The position numbers and the translations under genes were made by a program. This document shows positions 48,541 through 63,332 of a stretch of DNA of 64,000 bases, piece by piece. Position 1 is the stretch's first letter. Each line of letters opens with the position of its first letter. The stretch comes from Balanoglossus misakiensis (taxonomy: Eukaryota > Hemichordata). The notes beneath the pieces were generated by a model. The model was not told the DNA's origin. It was given only the letters and a program-made list of their open reading frames with translations, and made no database searches. The stretch covers positions 8,804,001-8,868,000 of the forward strand of contig CM082588.2 of assembly GCA_040954595.2 (NCBI GenBank), written 5' to 3'.

Positions 48541-51419
48541 CTGCGGGGACTTGAGCTTGGTCCCGCCGCGGTAGCAGGGAGACGTCGCACACTAGCTGCA
48601 CTTCCTTCCCCTGTTCCCATGCGTTATATACCACGCCTGCTTAAAGGACACCGACTTGGCGCGTTGTCTTTCTAATTCGGCGGGGACTTGAGCTTGGTCC
48701 CGCCGAGGTAGCCGGGAGACGTCGCACACTAGCTGCCCTTCCTTCTCTTGTTCCCATGCGTTATATACCACGCCTGCTTAAAGGACACCGACTTGGCGCG
48801 TTGTCTTTCTAATTCGGCGGGGACTTGATCTTGGTCTCGCCGAGGTAACCGGGAGACGTCGCACACTAGCTGCCCTTCCTTTTCCTGTTCCCATGCGTTA
48901 TATACCACACCTGCTTAAAGGACACCGACTTAGCGCGTTGTCTTTCTAATTCGGCGGGGACTTGAGCTTGGTCCCGCCGAGGTAACAGGGGAGACGTCGC
49001 ACACTAGCTGCACTTCCTTCCCCTGTTCCCATGCGTTATATACCATGCCTGCTTAAAGGACACCGACTTAGCGTGTTGTCTTTCTAATTCGGTGGGGACT
49101 TGAGCTTGGTCCCGCCGAGGTAACCGGGAGATGTCGCACACTAGCTGCCCTTCCTTCCCCTGTTCCCATGCGTTATATACCACGCCTGCTTAAAGGACAC
49201 CGACTTAGCGCGTTGTCTTTCTAATTCGGCGGGGACTTGAGCTTGGTCCCGCCGAGGTAACAGGGAGACGTCGCACACTAGCTGCACTTCCTTTCCCAGT
49301 TCCCATGCGTTATATACCACGCCTGCTTAAAGGACACCGACTTAGCACGTTGTCTTTCTAATTCGGCGGGGACTTGAGCTTGGTCCCGCCGAGGTAACCG
49401 GGACACGACGCACACTAGCTGCCCTTCCTTCCCCTATTCCCATGCGTTATATACCACGCCTGCTTAAAGGACACCGACTTAGCGCGTTGTCTTTCTAATT
49501 CGGCGGGGACTTGAGCTTGGTCCCGCCGAGGTAACCGGGAGACGTCGCACACTAGCTGCACTTCCTTCCCCTGTTCCCATGCGTTATATACCACGCCTGC
49601 TTAAAGGACACCGACTTGGCGCGATGTCTTTCTAATTCTGCGGGGACTTGAGCTTGGTCCCGCCGAGGTAACAGGGGAGACGTCGCACACTAGCTGCCTT
49701 TCCTTCCCCTGTTCCCATGCGTTATATACCACGCCTGCTTAAAGGACACCGACTTAGCGCGTTGTCTTTCTCATTCGGCGGGGACTTGAGCTTGGTCCCG
49801 CCGAGGTAACAGGGAGACGTCGCACACTAGCTGCACTTCCTTCCCCTGTTCCCATGCGTTATATACCACGCCTGCTTAAAGGACACCGACTTAGCACGTT
49901 GTCTTTCTAATTCGGCGGGGACTTGAGCTTGGTCCCGCCGAGGTAACCGGGACACGACGCACACTAGCTGCCCTTCCTTCCCCTATTCCCATGCGTTATA
50001 TACCACGCCTGCTTAAAGGACACCGACTTAGCGCGTTGTCTTTCTAATTCGGCGGGGACTTGAGCTTGGTCCCGCCGAGGTAACCGGGAGACGTCGCACA
50101 CTAGCTGCCCTTCCTTCCCCTGTTCCCATGCGTTATATATCACGCCTGCTTAAAGGACACCGACTTAGCGCGTTGTCTTTTTAATTCGGCGGAGAATTGA
50201 GCTTGGTCCCGCCGAGGTAGTGGGGACACGACGCACACTAGCTGCCCTTCCTTCCCCTATTCCCATGCGTTATATACCACGCCTGCTTAAAGGACACCGA
50301 CTTAGCGTGTTGTCTTTCTAATTCGGTGGGGACTTGAGCTTGGTCCCGCCGAGGTAACCGGGAGATGTCGCACACTAGCTGCCCTTCCTTCCCCTGTTCC
50401 CATGCGTTATATACCACGCCTGCTTAAAGGACACCGACTTAGCGCGTTGTCTTTCTAATTCGGCGGGGACTTGAGCTTGGTCCCGCCGAGGTAACCGGGA
50501 CACGACGCACACTAGCTGCCCTTCCTTCCCCTATTCCCATGCGTTATATACCACGCCTGCTTAAAGGACACCGACTTAGCGCGTTGTCTTTCTAATTCGG
50601 CGGGGACTTGAGCTTGGTCCCGCCGAGGTAACCGGGAGACGTCGCACACTAGCTGCCCTTCCTTCCCCTGTTCCCATGCGTTATATATCACGCCTGCTTA
50701 AAGGACACCGACTTAGCGCGTTGTCTTTTTAATTCGGCGGAGAATTGAGCTTGGTCCCGCCGAGGTAGTGGGGAGACGTCGCACACTAGCTGCCCTTCCT
50801 TCCCCTGTTCCAATGCGTTATATACCGCGCCTTCTTAAGGACACAGACTTTGCGCATTGTCTCTCTTATTCGGCGGGGACTTGAACTTGGTCCCGCCGAG
50901 GTAACCGGGAGACGTCGCACACTAGCTGCCCTTCCTTTTCCTGTTCCCATGCGTTATATACCACACCTGCTTAAAGAACACCGACTTAGCGCGATGTCTT
51001 TCTAATTCGGCGGGGACTTGAGCTTGGTCCCGCCGAGGTAACAGGGGAGACGTCGCACACTAGCTGCACTTCCTTTCCCTGTTCCCATGCGTTATATACA
51101 ACGCCTGCTTAAAGGACACCGACTTAGCACGTTGTCTTTTTAATTCGGCGGGGACTTGAGCTTGGTCCCGCCGAGGTAGCCGGGAGACATCGCACACTAG
51201 CTGCCCTTCCTTCTCTTGTTCCCATGCGTTATATACCACGCCTGCTTAAAGGACACCGACTTAGCACGTTGTCTTTTTAATTCGGCGGGGACTTGAGCTT
51301 GGTCCCGCCGAGGTAGCCGGGAGACGTCGCACACTAGCTGCCCTTCCTTCTCTTGTTCCCATGCGTTATATACCACGCCTGCTTAAAGGACACCGACTTA
51401 GCGTGTTGTCTTTCTAATT
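48541..51419 (+). repeat. D2 unit 2 (2879 bp, 21 monomers)
   Basis: Its tail repeats the tail of unit 1 at an offset of 2879 bp: the rare cttgaacttgg variant is at 48002 and 50881, followed in both by tatacaacgcctg and gagacatcgcac variants. Confidence 0.8.
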
Positions 51420-53748
51420 CTGCGGGGACTTGAGCTTGGTCCCGCCGCGGTAGCAGGGAGACGTCGCACACTAGCTGCACTTCCTTCCCCTGTTCCCATG
51501 CGTTATATACCACGCCTGCTTAAAGGACACCGACTTGGCGCGTTGTCTTTCTAATTCGGCGGGGACTTGAGCTTGGTCCCGCCGAGGTAGCCGGGAGACG
51601 TCGCACACTAGCTGCCCTTCCTTCTCTTGTTCCCATGCGTTATATACCACGCCTGCTTAAAGGACACCGACTTGGCGCGTTGTCTTTCTAATTCGGCGGG
51701 GACTTGATCTTGGTCTCGCCGAGGTAACCGGGAGACGTCGCACACTAGCTGCCCTTCCTTTTCCTGTTCCCATGCGTTATATACCACACCTGCTTAAAGG
51801 ACACCGACTTAGCGCGTTGTCTTTCTAATTCGGCGGGGACTTGAGCTTGGTCCCGCCGAGGTAACAGGGGAGACGTCGCACACTAGCTGCACTTCCTTCC
51901 CCTGTTCCCATGCGTTATATACCACGCCTGCTTAAAGGACACCGACTTAGCGTGTTGTCTTTCTAATTCGGTGGGGACTTGAGCTTGGTCCCGCCGAGGT
52001 AACCGGGAGATGTCGCACACTAGCTGCCCTTCCTTCCCCTGTTCCCATGCGTTATATACCACGCCTGCTTAAAGGACACCGACTTAGCGCGTTGTCTTTC
52101 TAATTCGGCGGGGACTTGAGCTTGGTCCCGCCGAGGTAACAGGGAGACGTCGCACACTAGCTGCACTTCCTTTCCCTGTTCCCATGCGTTATATACCACG
52201 CCTGCTTAAAGGACACCGACTTAGCACGTTGTCTTTCTAATTCGGCGGGGACTTGAGCTTGGTCCCGCCGAGGTAACCGGGACACGACGCACACTAGCTG
52301 CCCTTCCTTCCCCTATTCCCATGCGTTATATACCACGCCTGCTTAAAGGACACCGACTTAGCGCGTTGTCTTTCTAATTCGGCGGGGACTTGAGCTTGGT
52401 CCCGCCGAGGTAACCGGGAGACGTCGCACACTAGCTGCACTTCCTTCCCCTGTTCCAATGCGTTATATACCGCGCCTTCTTAAGGACACAGACTTTGCGC
52501 ATTGTCTCTCTTATTCGGCGGGGACTTGAGCTTGGTCCCGCCGAGGTAACCGGGAGACGTCGCACACTAGCTGCCCTTCCCTTTCCTGTTCCCATGCGTT
52601 ATATACCACGCCTGCTTAAAGGACACCGACTTAGCGTGTTGTCTTTCTAATTCTGCGGGGACTTGAGCTTGGTCCCGCCGAGGTAGTGGGGAGACGTCGC
52701 ACACTAGCTGCCTTTCCTTCCCCTGTTCCCATGCGTTATATACCACGCCTGCTTAAAGGACACCGACTTAGCGCGTTGTCTTTCTCATTCGGCGGGGACT
52801 TGAGCTTTGTCCCGCCGAGGTAACAGGGAGACGTCGCACACTAGCTGCACTTCCTTCCCCTGTTCCCATGCGTTATATACCACGCCTGCTTAAAGGACAC
52901 CGACTTAGCACGTTGTCTTTCTAATTCGGCGGGGACTTGAGCTTGGTCCCGCCGAGGTAACCGGGACACGACGCACACTAGCTGCCCTTCCTTCCCCTAT
53001 TCCCATGCGTTATATACCACGCCTGCTTAAAGGACACCGACTTAGCGCGTTGTCTTTCTAATTCGGCGGGGACTTGAGCTTGGTCCCGCCGAGGTAACCG
53101 GGAGACGTCGCACACTAGCTGCCCTTCCTTCCCCTGTTCCCATGCGTTATATATCACGCCTGCTTAAAGGACACCGACTTAGCGCGTTGTCTTTTTAATT
53201 CGGCGGAGAATTGAGCTTGGTCCCGCCGAGGTAGTGGGGAGACGTCGCACACTAGCTGCCCTTCCTTCCCCTGTTCCAATGCGTTATATACCGCGCCTTC
53301 TTAAGGACACAGACTTTGCGCATTGTCTCTCTTATTCGGCGGGGACTTGAGCTTGGTCCCGCCGAGGTAACCGGGAGACGTTGCACACTAGCTGCCCTTC
53401 CTTTTCCTGTTCCCATGCGTTATATACCACACCTGCTTAAAGGACACCGACTTAGCGCGATGTCTTTCTAATTCGGCGGGGACTTGAGCTTGGTCCCGCC
53501 GAGGTAACAGGGGAGACGTCGCACACTAGCTGCACTTCCTTTCCCTGTTCCCATGCGTTATATACAACGCCTGCTTAAAGGACACCGACTTAGCACGTTG
53601 TCTTTTTAATTCGGCGGGGACTTGAGCTTGGTCCCGCCGAGGTAGCCGGGAGACGTCGCACACTAGCTGCACTTCCTTCCCCTGTTCCCATGCGTTATAT
53701 ACCACGCCTGCTTAAAGGACACCGACTTAGCGTGTTGTCTTTCTAATT
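51420..53748 (+). repeat. D2 unit 3 (2329 bp, 17 monomers)
   Basis: The unit begins like unit 2. It ends with the gacgttgcacac (53381) and tatacaacgcctg variants that return in units 5 and 6. Confidence 0.78.
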
Positions 53749-55939
53749 CTGCGGGGCCTTGAGCTTGGTCCCGCCGCGGTAGCAGGGAGACGTCGCACAC
53801 TAGCTGCACTTCCTTCCCCTGTTCCCATGCGTTATATACCACGCCTGCTTAAAGGACACCGACTTGGCGCGTTGTCTTTCTAATTCGGCGGGGACTTGAG
53901 CTTGGTCCCGCCGAGGTAACAGGGAGACGTCGCACACTAGCTGCACTTCCTTTCCCTGTTCCCATGCGTTATATACCACGCCTGCTTAAAGGACACCGAC
54001 TTAGCGCGTTGTCTTTCTAATTCGGCGGGGACTTGAGCTTGGTCCCGCAGAGGTAACAGGGGAGACGTCGCACACTAGCTGCACTTCCTTCCCCTGTTCC
54101 CATGCGTTATATACCACGCCTGCTTAAAGGACACCGACTTAGCACGTTGTCTTTTTAATTCGGCGGGGACTTGAGCTTGGTCCCGCCGAGGTAACCGGGA
54201 CACGACGCACACTAGCTGCCCTTCCTTCCCCTATTCCCATGCGTTATATACCACGCCTGCTTAAAGGACACCGACTTAGCGCGTTGTCTTTCTAATTCGG
54301 CGGGGACTTGAGCTTGGTCCCGCCGAGGTAACCGGGAGACGTCGCACACTAGCTGCACTTCCTTCCCCTGTTCCCATGCGTTATATACCACGCCTGCTTA
54401 AAGGACACCGACTTGGCGCGATGTCTTTCTAATTCGGCGGGGACTTGAGCTTAGTCCCGCCGAGGTAACAGGGGAGACGTTTCACACTATCTGCCCTTCC
54501 TTCCCCTGTTCCAATGCGTTATATACCGCGCCTTCTTAAGGACACAGACTTTGCGCATTGTCTCTCTTATTCGGCGGGGACTTGAGCTTGGTCCCGCCGA
54601 GGTAACCGGGAGACGTCGCACACTAGCTGCCCTTCCTTTTCCTGTTCCCATGCGTTATATACCACGCCTGCTTAAAGGACACCGACTTAGCGTGTTGTCT
54701 TTCTAATTCTGCGGGGACTTGAGCTTGGTCCCGCCGAGGTAGTGGGTAGACGTCGCACACTAGCTGCCCTTCCTTCCCTGTTCCCATGCGTTATATACCA
54801 CGCCTGCTTAAAGGACACCGACTTAGCGCGTTGTCTTTCTCATTCGGCGGGGACTTGAGCTTGGTCCCGCCGAGGTAACAGGGAGACGTCGCACACTAGA
54901 TGCACTTCCTTCCCCTGTTCCCATGCGTTATATACCACGCCTGCTTAAAGGACACCGACTTAGCACGTTGTCTTTCTAATTCGGCGGGGACTTGAGCTTG
55001 GTCCCGCCGAGGTAACCGGGACACGACGCACACTAGCTGCCCTTCCTTCCCCTATTCCCATGCGTTATATACCACGCCTGCTTAAAGGACACCGACTTAG
55101 CGCGTTGTCTTTCTAATTCGGCGGGGACTTGAGCTTGGTCCCGCCGAGGTAACCGGGAGACGTCGCACACTAGCTGCCCTTCCTTCCCAAGTTCCCATGC
55201 GTTATATATCACGCCTGCTTAAAGGACACCGACTTAGCGCGTTGTCTTTTTAATTCGGCGGAGAATTGAGCTTGGTCCCGCCGAGGTAGTGGGGAGACGT
55301 CGCACACTAGCTGCCCTTCCTTCCCTGTTCCAATGCGTTATATACCACGCCTGCTTAAAGGACACCGACTTAGCGTGTTGTCTTTCTAATTCGGTGGGGA
55401 CTTGAGCTTGGTCCCGCCGAGGTAACCGGGAGATGTCGCACACTAGCTGCCCTTCCTTCCCCTGTTCCCATGCGTTATATACCACGCCTGCTTAAAGGAC
55501 ACCGACTTAGCGCGTTGTCTTTCTAATTCGGCGGGGACTTGAGCTTGGTCCCGCCGAGGTAACCGGGACACGACGCACACTAGCTGCCCTTCCTTCCCCT
55601 ATTCCCATGCGTTATATACCACGCCTGCTTAAAGGACACCGACTTAGCGCGTTGTCTTTCTAATTCGGCGGGGACTTGAGCTTGGTCCCGCCGAGGTAGC
55701 CGGGAGACATCGCACACTAGCTGCCCTTCCTTCTCTTGTTCCCATGCGTTATATATCACGCCTGCTTAAAGGACACCGACTTAGCACGTTGTCTTTTTAA
55801 TTCGGCGGGGACTTGAGCTTGGTCCCGCCGAGGTAGCCGGGAGACGTCGCACACTAGCTGCCCTTCCTTCTCTTGTTCCCATGCGTTATATACCACGCCT
55901 GCTTAAAGGACACCGACTTAGCGTGTTGTCTTTCTAATT
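53749..55939 (+). repeat. D2 unit 4 (2191 bp, 16 monomers)
   Basis: The unit begins with the ggggccttgagc variant. Its middle, about 54.3-55.3 kb, is a copy of 46.9-47.9 kb at an offset of 7400 bp, so it is a composite of older D2 pieces. Confidence 0.78.
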
Positions 55940-58269
55940 CTGCGGGGACTTGAGCTTGGTCCCGCCGCGGTAGCAGGGAGACGTCGCACACTAGCTGCAC
56001 TTCCTTCCCCTGTTCCCATGCGTTATATACCACGCCTGCTTAAAGGACACCGACTTGGCGCGTTGTCTTTCTAATTCGGCGGGGACTTGAGCTTGGTCCC
56101 GCCGAGGTAGCCGGGAGACGTCGCACACTAGCTGCCCTTCCTTCTCTTGTTCCCATGCGTTATATACCACGCCTGCTTAAAGGACACCGACTTGGCGCGT
56201 TGTCTTTCTAATTCGGCGGGGACTTGATCTTGGTCTCGCCGAGGTAACCGGGAGACGTCGCACACTAGCTGCCCTTCCTTTTCCTGTTCCCATGCGTTAT
56301 ATACCACACCTGCTTAAAGGACACCGACTTAGCGCGTTGTCTTTCTAATTCGGCGGGGACTTGAGCTTGGTCCCGCCGAGGTAGCCGGGAGACGTCGCAC
56401 ACTAGCTGCCCTTCCTTCTCTTGTTCCCATGCGTTATATACCACGCCTGCTTAAAGGACACCGACTTGGCGCGTTGTCTTTCTAATTCGGCGGGGACTTG
56501 AGCTTGGTCCCGCCGAGGTAGCCGGGAGACGTCGCACACTAGCTGCCCTTCCTTCTCTTGTTCCCATGCGTTATATACCACGCCTGCTTAAAGGACACCG
56601 ACTTGGCGCGTTGTCTTTCTAATTCGGCGGGGACTTGATCTTGGTCTCGCCGAGGTAACCGGGAGACGTCGCACACTAGCTGCCCTTCCTTTTCCTGTTC
56701 CCATGCGTTATATACCACACCTGCTTAAAGGACACCGACTTGGCGCGATGTCTTTCTAATTCGGCGGGGACTTGAGCTTGGTCCCGCCGAGGTAACAGGG
56801 GAGACGTCGCACACTAGCTGCCCTTCCTTCCCCTGTTCCAATGCGTTATATACCGCGCCTTCTTAAGGACACAGACTTTGCGCATTGTCTCTCTTATTCG
56901 GCGGGGACTTGAGCTTGGTCCCGCCGAGGTAACAGGGGAGACGTCGCACACTAGCTGCCCTTCCCTTTCCTGTTCCCATGCGTTATATACCACGCCTGCT
57001 TAAAGGACACCGACTTAGCGTGTTGTCTTTCTAATTCTGCGGGGACTTGAGCTTGGTCCCGCCGAGGTAGTGGGGAGACGTCGCACACTAGCTGCCTTTC
57101 CTTCCCCTGTTCCCATGCGTTATATACCACGCCTGCTTAAAGGACACCGACTTAGCGCGTTGTCTTTCTCATTCGGCGGGGACTTGAGCTTGGTCCCGCC
57201 GAGGTAACAGGGAGACGTCGCACACTAGCTGCACTTCCTTCCCCTGTTCCCATGCGTTATATACCACGCCTGCTTAAAGGACACCGACTTAGCGCGTTGT
57301 CTTTCTCATTCGGCGGGGACTTGAGCTTGGTCCCGCCGAGGTAACAGGGAGACGTCGCACACTAGCTGCCCTTCCTTCCCCTATTCCCATGCGTTATATA
57401 CCACGCCTGCTTAAAGGACACCGACTTAGCGCGTTGTCTTTCTAATTCGGCGGGGACTTGAGCTTGGTCCCGCCGAGGTAACCGGGACACGACGCACACT
57501 AGCTGCCCTTCCTTCCCCTATTCCCATGCGTTATATACCACGCCTGCTTAAAGGACACCGACTTAGCGCGTTGTCTTTCTAATTCGGCGGGGACTTGAGC
57601 TTGGTCCCGCCGAGGTAACCTGGAGACGTCGCACACTAGCTGCCCTTCCTTCCCCTGTTCCCATGCGTTATATATCACGCCTGCTTAAAGGACACCGACT
57701 TAGCGCGTTGTCTTTTTAATTCGGCGGAGAATTGAGCTTGGTCCCGCCGAGGTAGTGGGGAGACGTCGCACACTAGCTGCCCTTCCTTCCCCTGTTCCAA
57801 TGCGTTATATACCGCGCCTTCTTAAGGACACAGACTTTGCGCATTGTCTCTCTTATTCGGCGGGGACTTGAGCTTGGTCCCGCCGAGGTAACCGGGAAAC
57901 GTTGCACACTAGCTGCCCTTCCTTTTCCTGTTCCCATGCGTTATATACCACACCTGCTTAAAGGACACCGACTTAGCGCGATGTCTTTCTAATTCGGCGG
58001 GGACTTGAGCTTGGTCCCGCCGAGGTAACAGGGGAGACGTCGCACACTAGCTGCACTTCCTTTCCCTGTTCCCATGCGTTATATACAACGCCTGCTTAAA
58101 GGACACCGACTTAGCACGTTGTCTTTTTAATTCGGCGGGGACTTGAGCTTGGTCCCGCCGAGGTAGCCGGGAGACGTCGCACACTAGCTGCACTTCCTTC
58201 CCCTGTTCCCATGCGTTATATACCACGCCTGCTTAAAGGACACCGACTTAGCGTGTTGTCTTTCTAATT
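55940..58269 (+). repeat. D2 unit 5 (2330 bp, 17 monomers)
   Basis: The last third repeats unit 3 at 4521 bp, 33 monomers (ttgcac at 53381 and 57902). The first part holds a short tandem repeat of the ggcgcg/tctcttg and cttgatcttggtctcg monomers near 56.0-56.7 kb. Confidence 0.78.
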
Positions 58270-60186
58270 CTGCGGGGCCTTGAGCTTGGTCCCGCCGCGG
58301 TAGCAGGGAGACGTCGCACACTAGCTGCACTTCCTTCCCCTGTTCCCATGCGTTATATACCACGCCTGCTTAAAGGACACCGACTTGGCGCGTTGTCTTT
58401 CTAATTCGGCGGGGACTTGAGCTTGGTCTCGCCGAGGTAACCGGGAGACGTCGCACACTAGCTGCCTTTCCTTCCCCTGTTCCCGTGCGTTATATAACAC
58501 GCCTGCTTAAAGGACACCGACTTAGCGTGTTGTCTTTCTAATTCTGCGGGGACTTGAGCTTGGTCCCGTCGCGGTAGCAGGGAGACGTCGCACACTAGCT
58601 GCACTTCCTTCCCCTGTTCCCATGCGTTATATACCACGCCTGCTTAAAGGACACCGACTTGGCGCGTTGTCTTTCTAATTCGGCGGGGACTTGAGCTTGG
58701 TCTCGCCGAGGTAACCGGGAGACGTCGCACACTAGCTGCCCTTCCTTCTCTTGTTCCCATGCGTTATATACCACGCCTGCTTAAAGGACACCGACTTGGC
58801 GCGTTGTCTTTCGAATTAGGCGAGGACTTGATCTTGGTCTCGCCGAGGTAACCGGGAGACGTCGCACACTAGCTGCCCTTCCTTCCCCTGTTCCAATGCG
58901 TTATATACCGCGCCTTCTTAAGGACACAGACTTTGCGCATTGTCTCTCTTATTCGGCGGGGACTTGAGCTTGGTCCCGCCGAGGTAACAGGGAGACGTCG
59001 CACACTAGCTGCCCTTCCTTCTCTTGTTCCCATGCGTTATATACCACGCCTGCTTAAAGGACACCGACTTGGCGCGTTGTCTTTCTAATTAGGCGGGGAC
59101 TTGATCTTGGTCTCGCCGAGGTAACCGGGAGACGTCGCACACTAGCTGCCCTTCCTTCCCCTATTCCCATGCGTTATATACCACGCCTGCTTAAAGGACA
59201 CCGACTAAGCGCGTTGTCTTTCTCATTCGGCGGGGACTTGAGCTTGGTCCCGCCGAGGTAACAGGGAGACGTCGCACACTAGCTGCACTTCCTTCCCCTG
59301 TTCCCATGCGTTATATACCACGCCTGCTTAAAGGACACCGACTTAGCACGTTGTCTTTCTAATTCGGCGGGGACTTGAGCTTGGTCCCGCCGAGGTAACC
59401 GGGACACGACGCACACTAGCTGCCCTTCCTTCCCCTATTCCCATGCGTTATATACCACGCCTGCTTAAAGGACACCGACTTAGCGCGTTGTCTTTCTAAT
59501 TCGGCGGGGACTTGAGCTTGGTCCCGCCGAGGTAACCGGGAGACGTCGCACACTAGCTGCCCTTCCTTCCCCTGTTCCCATGCGTTATATATCACGCCTG
59601 CTTAAAGGACACCGACTTAGCGCGTTGTCTTTTTAATTCGGCGGAGAATTGAGCTTGGTCCCGCCGAGGTAGTGGGGAGACGTCGCACACTAGCTGCCCT
59701 TCCTTCCCCTGTTCCAATGCGTTATATACCGCGCCTTCTTAAGGACACAGACTTTGCGCATTGTCTCTCTTATTCGGCGGGGACTTGAGCTTGGTCCCGC
59801 CGAGGTAACCGGGAGACGTTGCACACTAGCTGCCCTTCCTTTTCCTGTTCCCATGCGTTATATACCACACCTGCTTAAAGGACACCGACTTAGCGCGATG
59901 TCTTTCTAATTCGGCGGGGACTTGAGCTTGGTCCCGCCGAGGTAACAGGGGAGACGTCGCACACTAGCTGCACTTCCTTTCCCTGTTCCCATGCGTTATA
60001 TACAACGCCTGCTTAAAGGACACCGACTTAGCACGTTGTCTTTTTAATTCGGCGGGGACTTGAGCTTGGTCCCGCCGAGGTAGCCGGGAGACGTCGCACA
60101 CTAGCTGCACTTCCTTCCCCTGTTCCCATGCGTTATATACCACGCCTGCTTAAAGGACACCGACTTAGCGTGTTGTCTTTCTAATT
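58270..60186 (+). repeat. D2 unit 6 (1917 bp, 14 monomers)
   Basis: The unit is repeated at an offset of 1917-1918 bp on its left side and in unit 7: ttgcac at 57902 and 59819, and tataacacgcc near 58495 and 60413. Confidence 0.8.
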
Positions 60187-63100
60187 CTGCGGGGCCTTGA
60201 GCTTGGTCCCGCCGCGGTAGCAGGGAGACGTCGCACACTAGCTGCACTTCCTTCCCCTGTTCCCATGCGTTATATACCACGCCTGCTTAAAGGACACCGA
60301 CTTGGCGCGTTGTCTTTCTAATTCGGCGGGGACTTGAGCTTGGTCTCGCCGAGGTAACCGGGAGACGTCGCACACTAGCTGCCTTTCCTTCCCCTGTTCC
60401 CGTGCGTTATATAACACGCCTGCTTAAAGGACACCGACTTAGCGTGTTGTCTTTCTAATTCTGCGGGGACTTGAGCTTGGTCCCGTCGCGGTAGCAGGGA
60501 GACGTCGCACACTAGCTGCACTTCCTTCCCCTGTTCCCATGCGTTATATACCACGCCTGCTTAAAGGACACCGACTTGGCGCGTTGTCTTTCTAATTCGG
60601 CGGGGACTTGAGCTTGGTCTCGCCGAGGTAACCGGGAGACGTCGCACACTAGCTGCCCTTCCTTCTCTTGTTCCCATGCGTTATATACCACGCCTGCTTA
60701 AAGGACACCGACTTGGCGCGTTGTCTTTCTAATTAGGCGGGGACTTGATCTTGGTCTCGCCGAGGTAACCGGGAGACGTCGCACACTAGCTGCCCTTCCT
60801 TCCCCTGTTCCAATGCGTTATATACCGCGCCTTCTTAAGGACACAGACTTTGCGCATTGTCTCTCTTATTCGGCGGGGACTTGAGCTTGGTCCCGCCGAG
60901 GTAACAGGGAGACGTCGCACACTAGCTGCCCTTCCTTCTCTTGTTCCCATGCGTTATATACCACGCCTGCTTAAAGGACACCGACTTGGCGCGTTGTCTT
61001 TCTAATTAGGCGGGGACTTGATCTTGGTCTCGCCGAGGTAACCGGGAGACGTCGCACACTAGCTGCCCTTCCTTCCCCTATTCCCATGCGTTATATACCA
61101 CGCCTGCTTAAAGGACACCGACTTAGCGCGTTGTCTTTCTAATTCGGCGGGGACTTGAGCTTGGTCCCGCCGAGGTAACCGGGAGACGTCGCACACTAGC
61201 TGCCCTTCCTTCCCATGTTCCCATGCGTTATATGTCACGCCTGCTTAAAGGACACCGACTTAGCGCGTTGTCTTTTTAATTCGGCGGAGAATTGAGCTTG
61301 GTCCCGCCGAGGTAGTGGGGAGACGTCGCACACTAGCTGCCCTTCCTTCCCCTGTTCCAATGCGTTATATACCCCGCCTTCTTAAGGACACAGACTTTGC
61401 GCATTGTCTCTCTTATTCGGCGGGGACTTGAGCTTGGTCCCGCCGAGGTAACAGGGAGACGTCGCACACTAGCTGCCCTTCCTTCTCTTGTTCCCATGCG
61501 TTATATACCACGCCTGCTTAAAGGACACCGACTTAGCGTGTTGTCTTTCTAATTCGGTGGGGACTTGAGCTTGGTCCCGCCGAGGTAACCGGGAGATGTC
61601 GCACACTAGCTGCCCTTCCTTCCCCTGTTCCCATGCGTTATATACCACGCCTGCTTAAAGGACACCGACTTAGCGTGTTGTCTTTCTAATTCTGCGGGGA
61701 CTTGAGCTTGGTCCCGTCGCGGTAGCAGGGAGACGTCGCACACTAGCTGCACTTCCTTCCCCTGTTCCCATGCGTTATATACCACGCCTGCTTAAAGGAC
61801 ACCGACTTGGCGCGTTGTCTTTCTAATTCGGCGGGGACTTGAGCTTGGTCTCGCCGAGGTAACCGGGAGACGTCGCACACTAGCTGCCCTTCCTTCTCTT
61901 GTTCCCATGCGTTATATACCACGCCTGCTTAAAGGACACCGACTTGGCGCGTTGTCTTTCTAATTAGGCGGGGACTTGATCTTGGTCTCGCCGAGGTAAC
62001 CGGGAGACGTCGCACACTAGCTGCCCTTCCTTCCCCTGTTCCAATGCGTTATATACCGCGCCTTCTTAAGGACACAGACTTTGCGCATTGTCTCTCTTAT
62101 TCGGCGGGGACTTGAGCTTGGTCCCGCCGAGGTAACAGGGAGACGTCGCACACTAGCTGCCCTTCCTTCTCTTGTTCCCATGCGTTATATACCACGCCTG
62201 CTTAAAGGACACCGACTTGGCGCGTTGTCTTTCTAATTAGGCGGGGACTTGATCTTGGTCTCGCCGAGGTAACCGGGAGACGTCGCACACTAGCTGCCCT
62301 TCCTTCCCCTATTCCCATGCGTTATATACCACGCCTGCTTAAAGGACACCGACTTAGCGCGTTGTCTTTCTAATTCGGCGGGGACTTGAGCTTGGTCCCG
62401 CCGAGGTAACCGGGAGACGTCGCACACTAGCTGCCCTTCCTTCCCCTGTTCCCATGCGTTATATATCACGCCTGCTTAAAGGACACCGACTTAGCGCGTT
62501 GTCTTTTTAATTCGGCGGAGAATTGAGCTTGGTCCCGCCGAGGTAGTGGGGAGACGTCGCACACTAGCTGCCCTTCCTTCCCCTGTTCCAATGCGTTATA
62601 TACCCCGCCTTCTTAAGGACACAGACTTTGCGCATTGTCTCTCTTATTCGGCGGGGACTTGAGCTTGGTCCCGCCGAGGTAACAGGGAGACGTCGCACAC
62701 TAGCTGCCCTTCCTTCTCTTGTTCCCATGCGTTATATACCACGCCTGCTTAAAGGACACCGACTTAGCGTGTTGTCTTTCTAATTCGGTGGGGACTTGAG
62801 CTTGGTCCCGCCGAGGTAACCGGGAGATGTCGCACACTAGCTGCCCTTCCTTCCCCTGTTCCCATGCGTTATATACCACGCCTGCTTAAAGGACACCGAC
62901 TTAGCGCGTTGTCTTTCTAATTCGGCGGGGACTTGAGCTTGGTCCCGCCGAGGTAACCGGGAGACGTCGCACACTAGCTGCCCTTCCTTCCCCTGTTCCC
63001 ATGCGTTATATATCACGCCTGCTTAAAGGACACCGACTTAGCGCGTTGTCTTTTTAATTCGGCGGAGAATTGAGCTTGGTCCCGCCGAGGTAGTGGGGAG

Positions 63101-63332
63101 ACGTCGCACACTAGCTGCCCTTCCTTCCCCTGTTCCAATGCGTTATATACCGCGCCTTCTTAAGGACACAGACTTTGCGCATTGTCTCTCTTATTCGGCG
63201 GGGACTTGAGCTTGGTCCCGCCGAGGTAACCGGGAGACGTCGCACACTAGCTGCCCTTCCTTCTCTTGTTCCCATGCGTTATATACCACGCCTGCTTAAA
63301 GGACACCGACTTAGCGTGTTGTCTTTCTAATT
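60187..63332 (+). repeat. D2 unit 7 (3146 bp, 14 + 9 monomers)
   Basis: The unit equals a 14-monomer unit plus a 9-monomer tandem duplication. The duplicated 1231-1232 bp run from about 60461-61691 and 61692-62920. Shared variants are the ctgcgg...cccgtcgcgg monomer (60461 and 61692), ccccgccttcttaagg (about 61372 and 62604) and cggtggggac (about 61556 and 62788). Confidence 0.82.
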
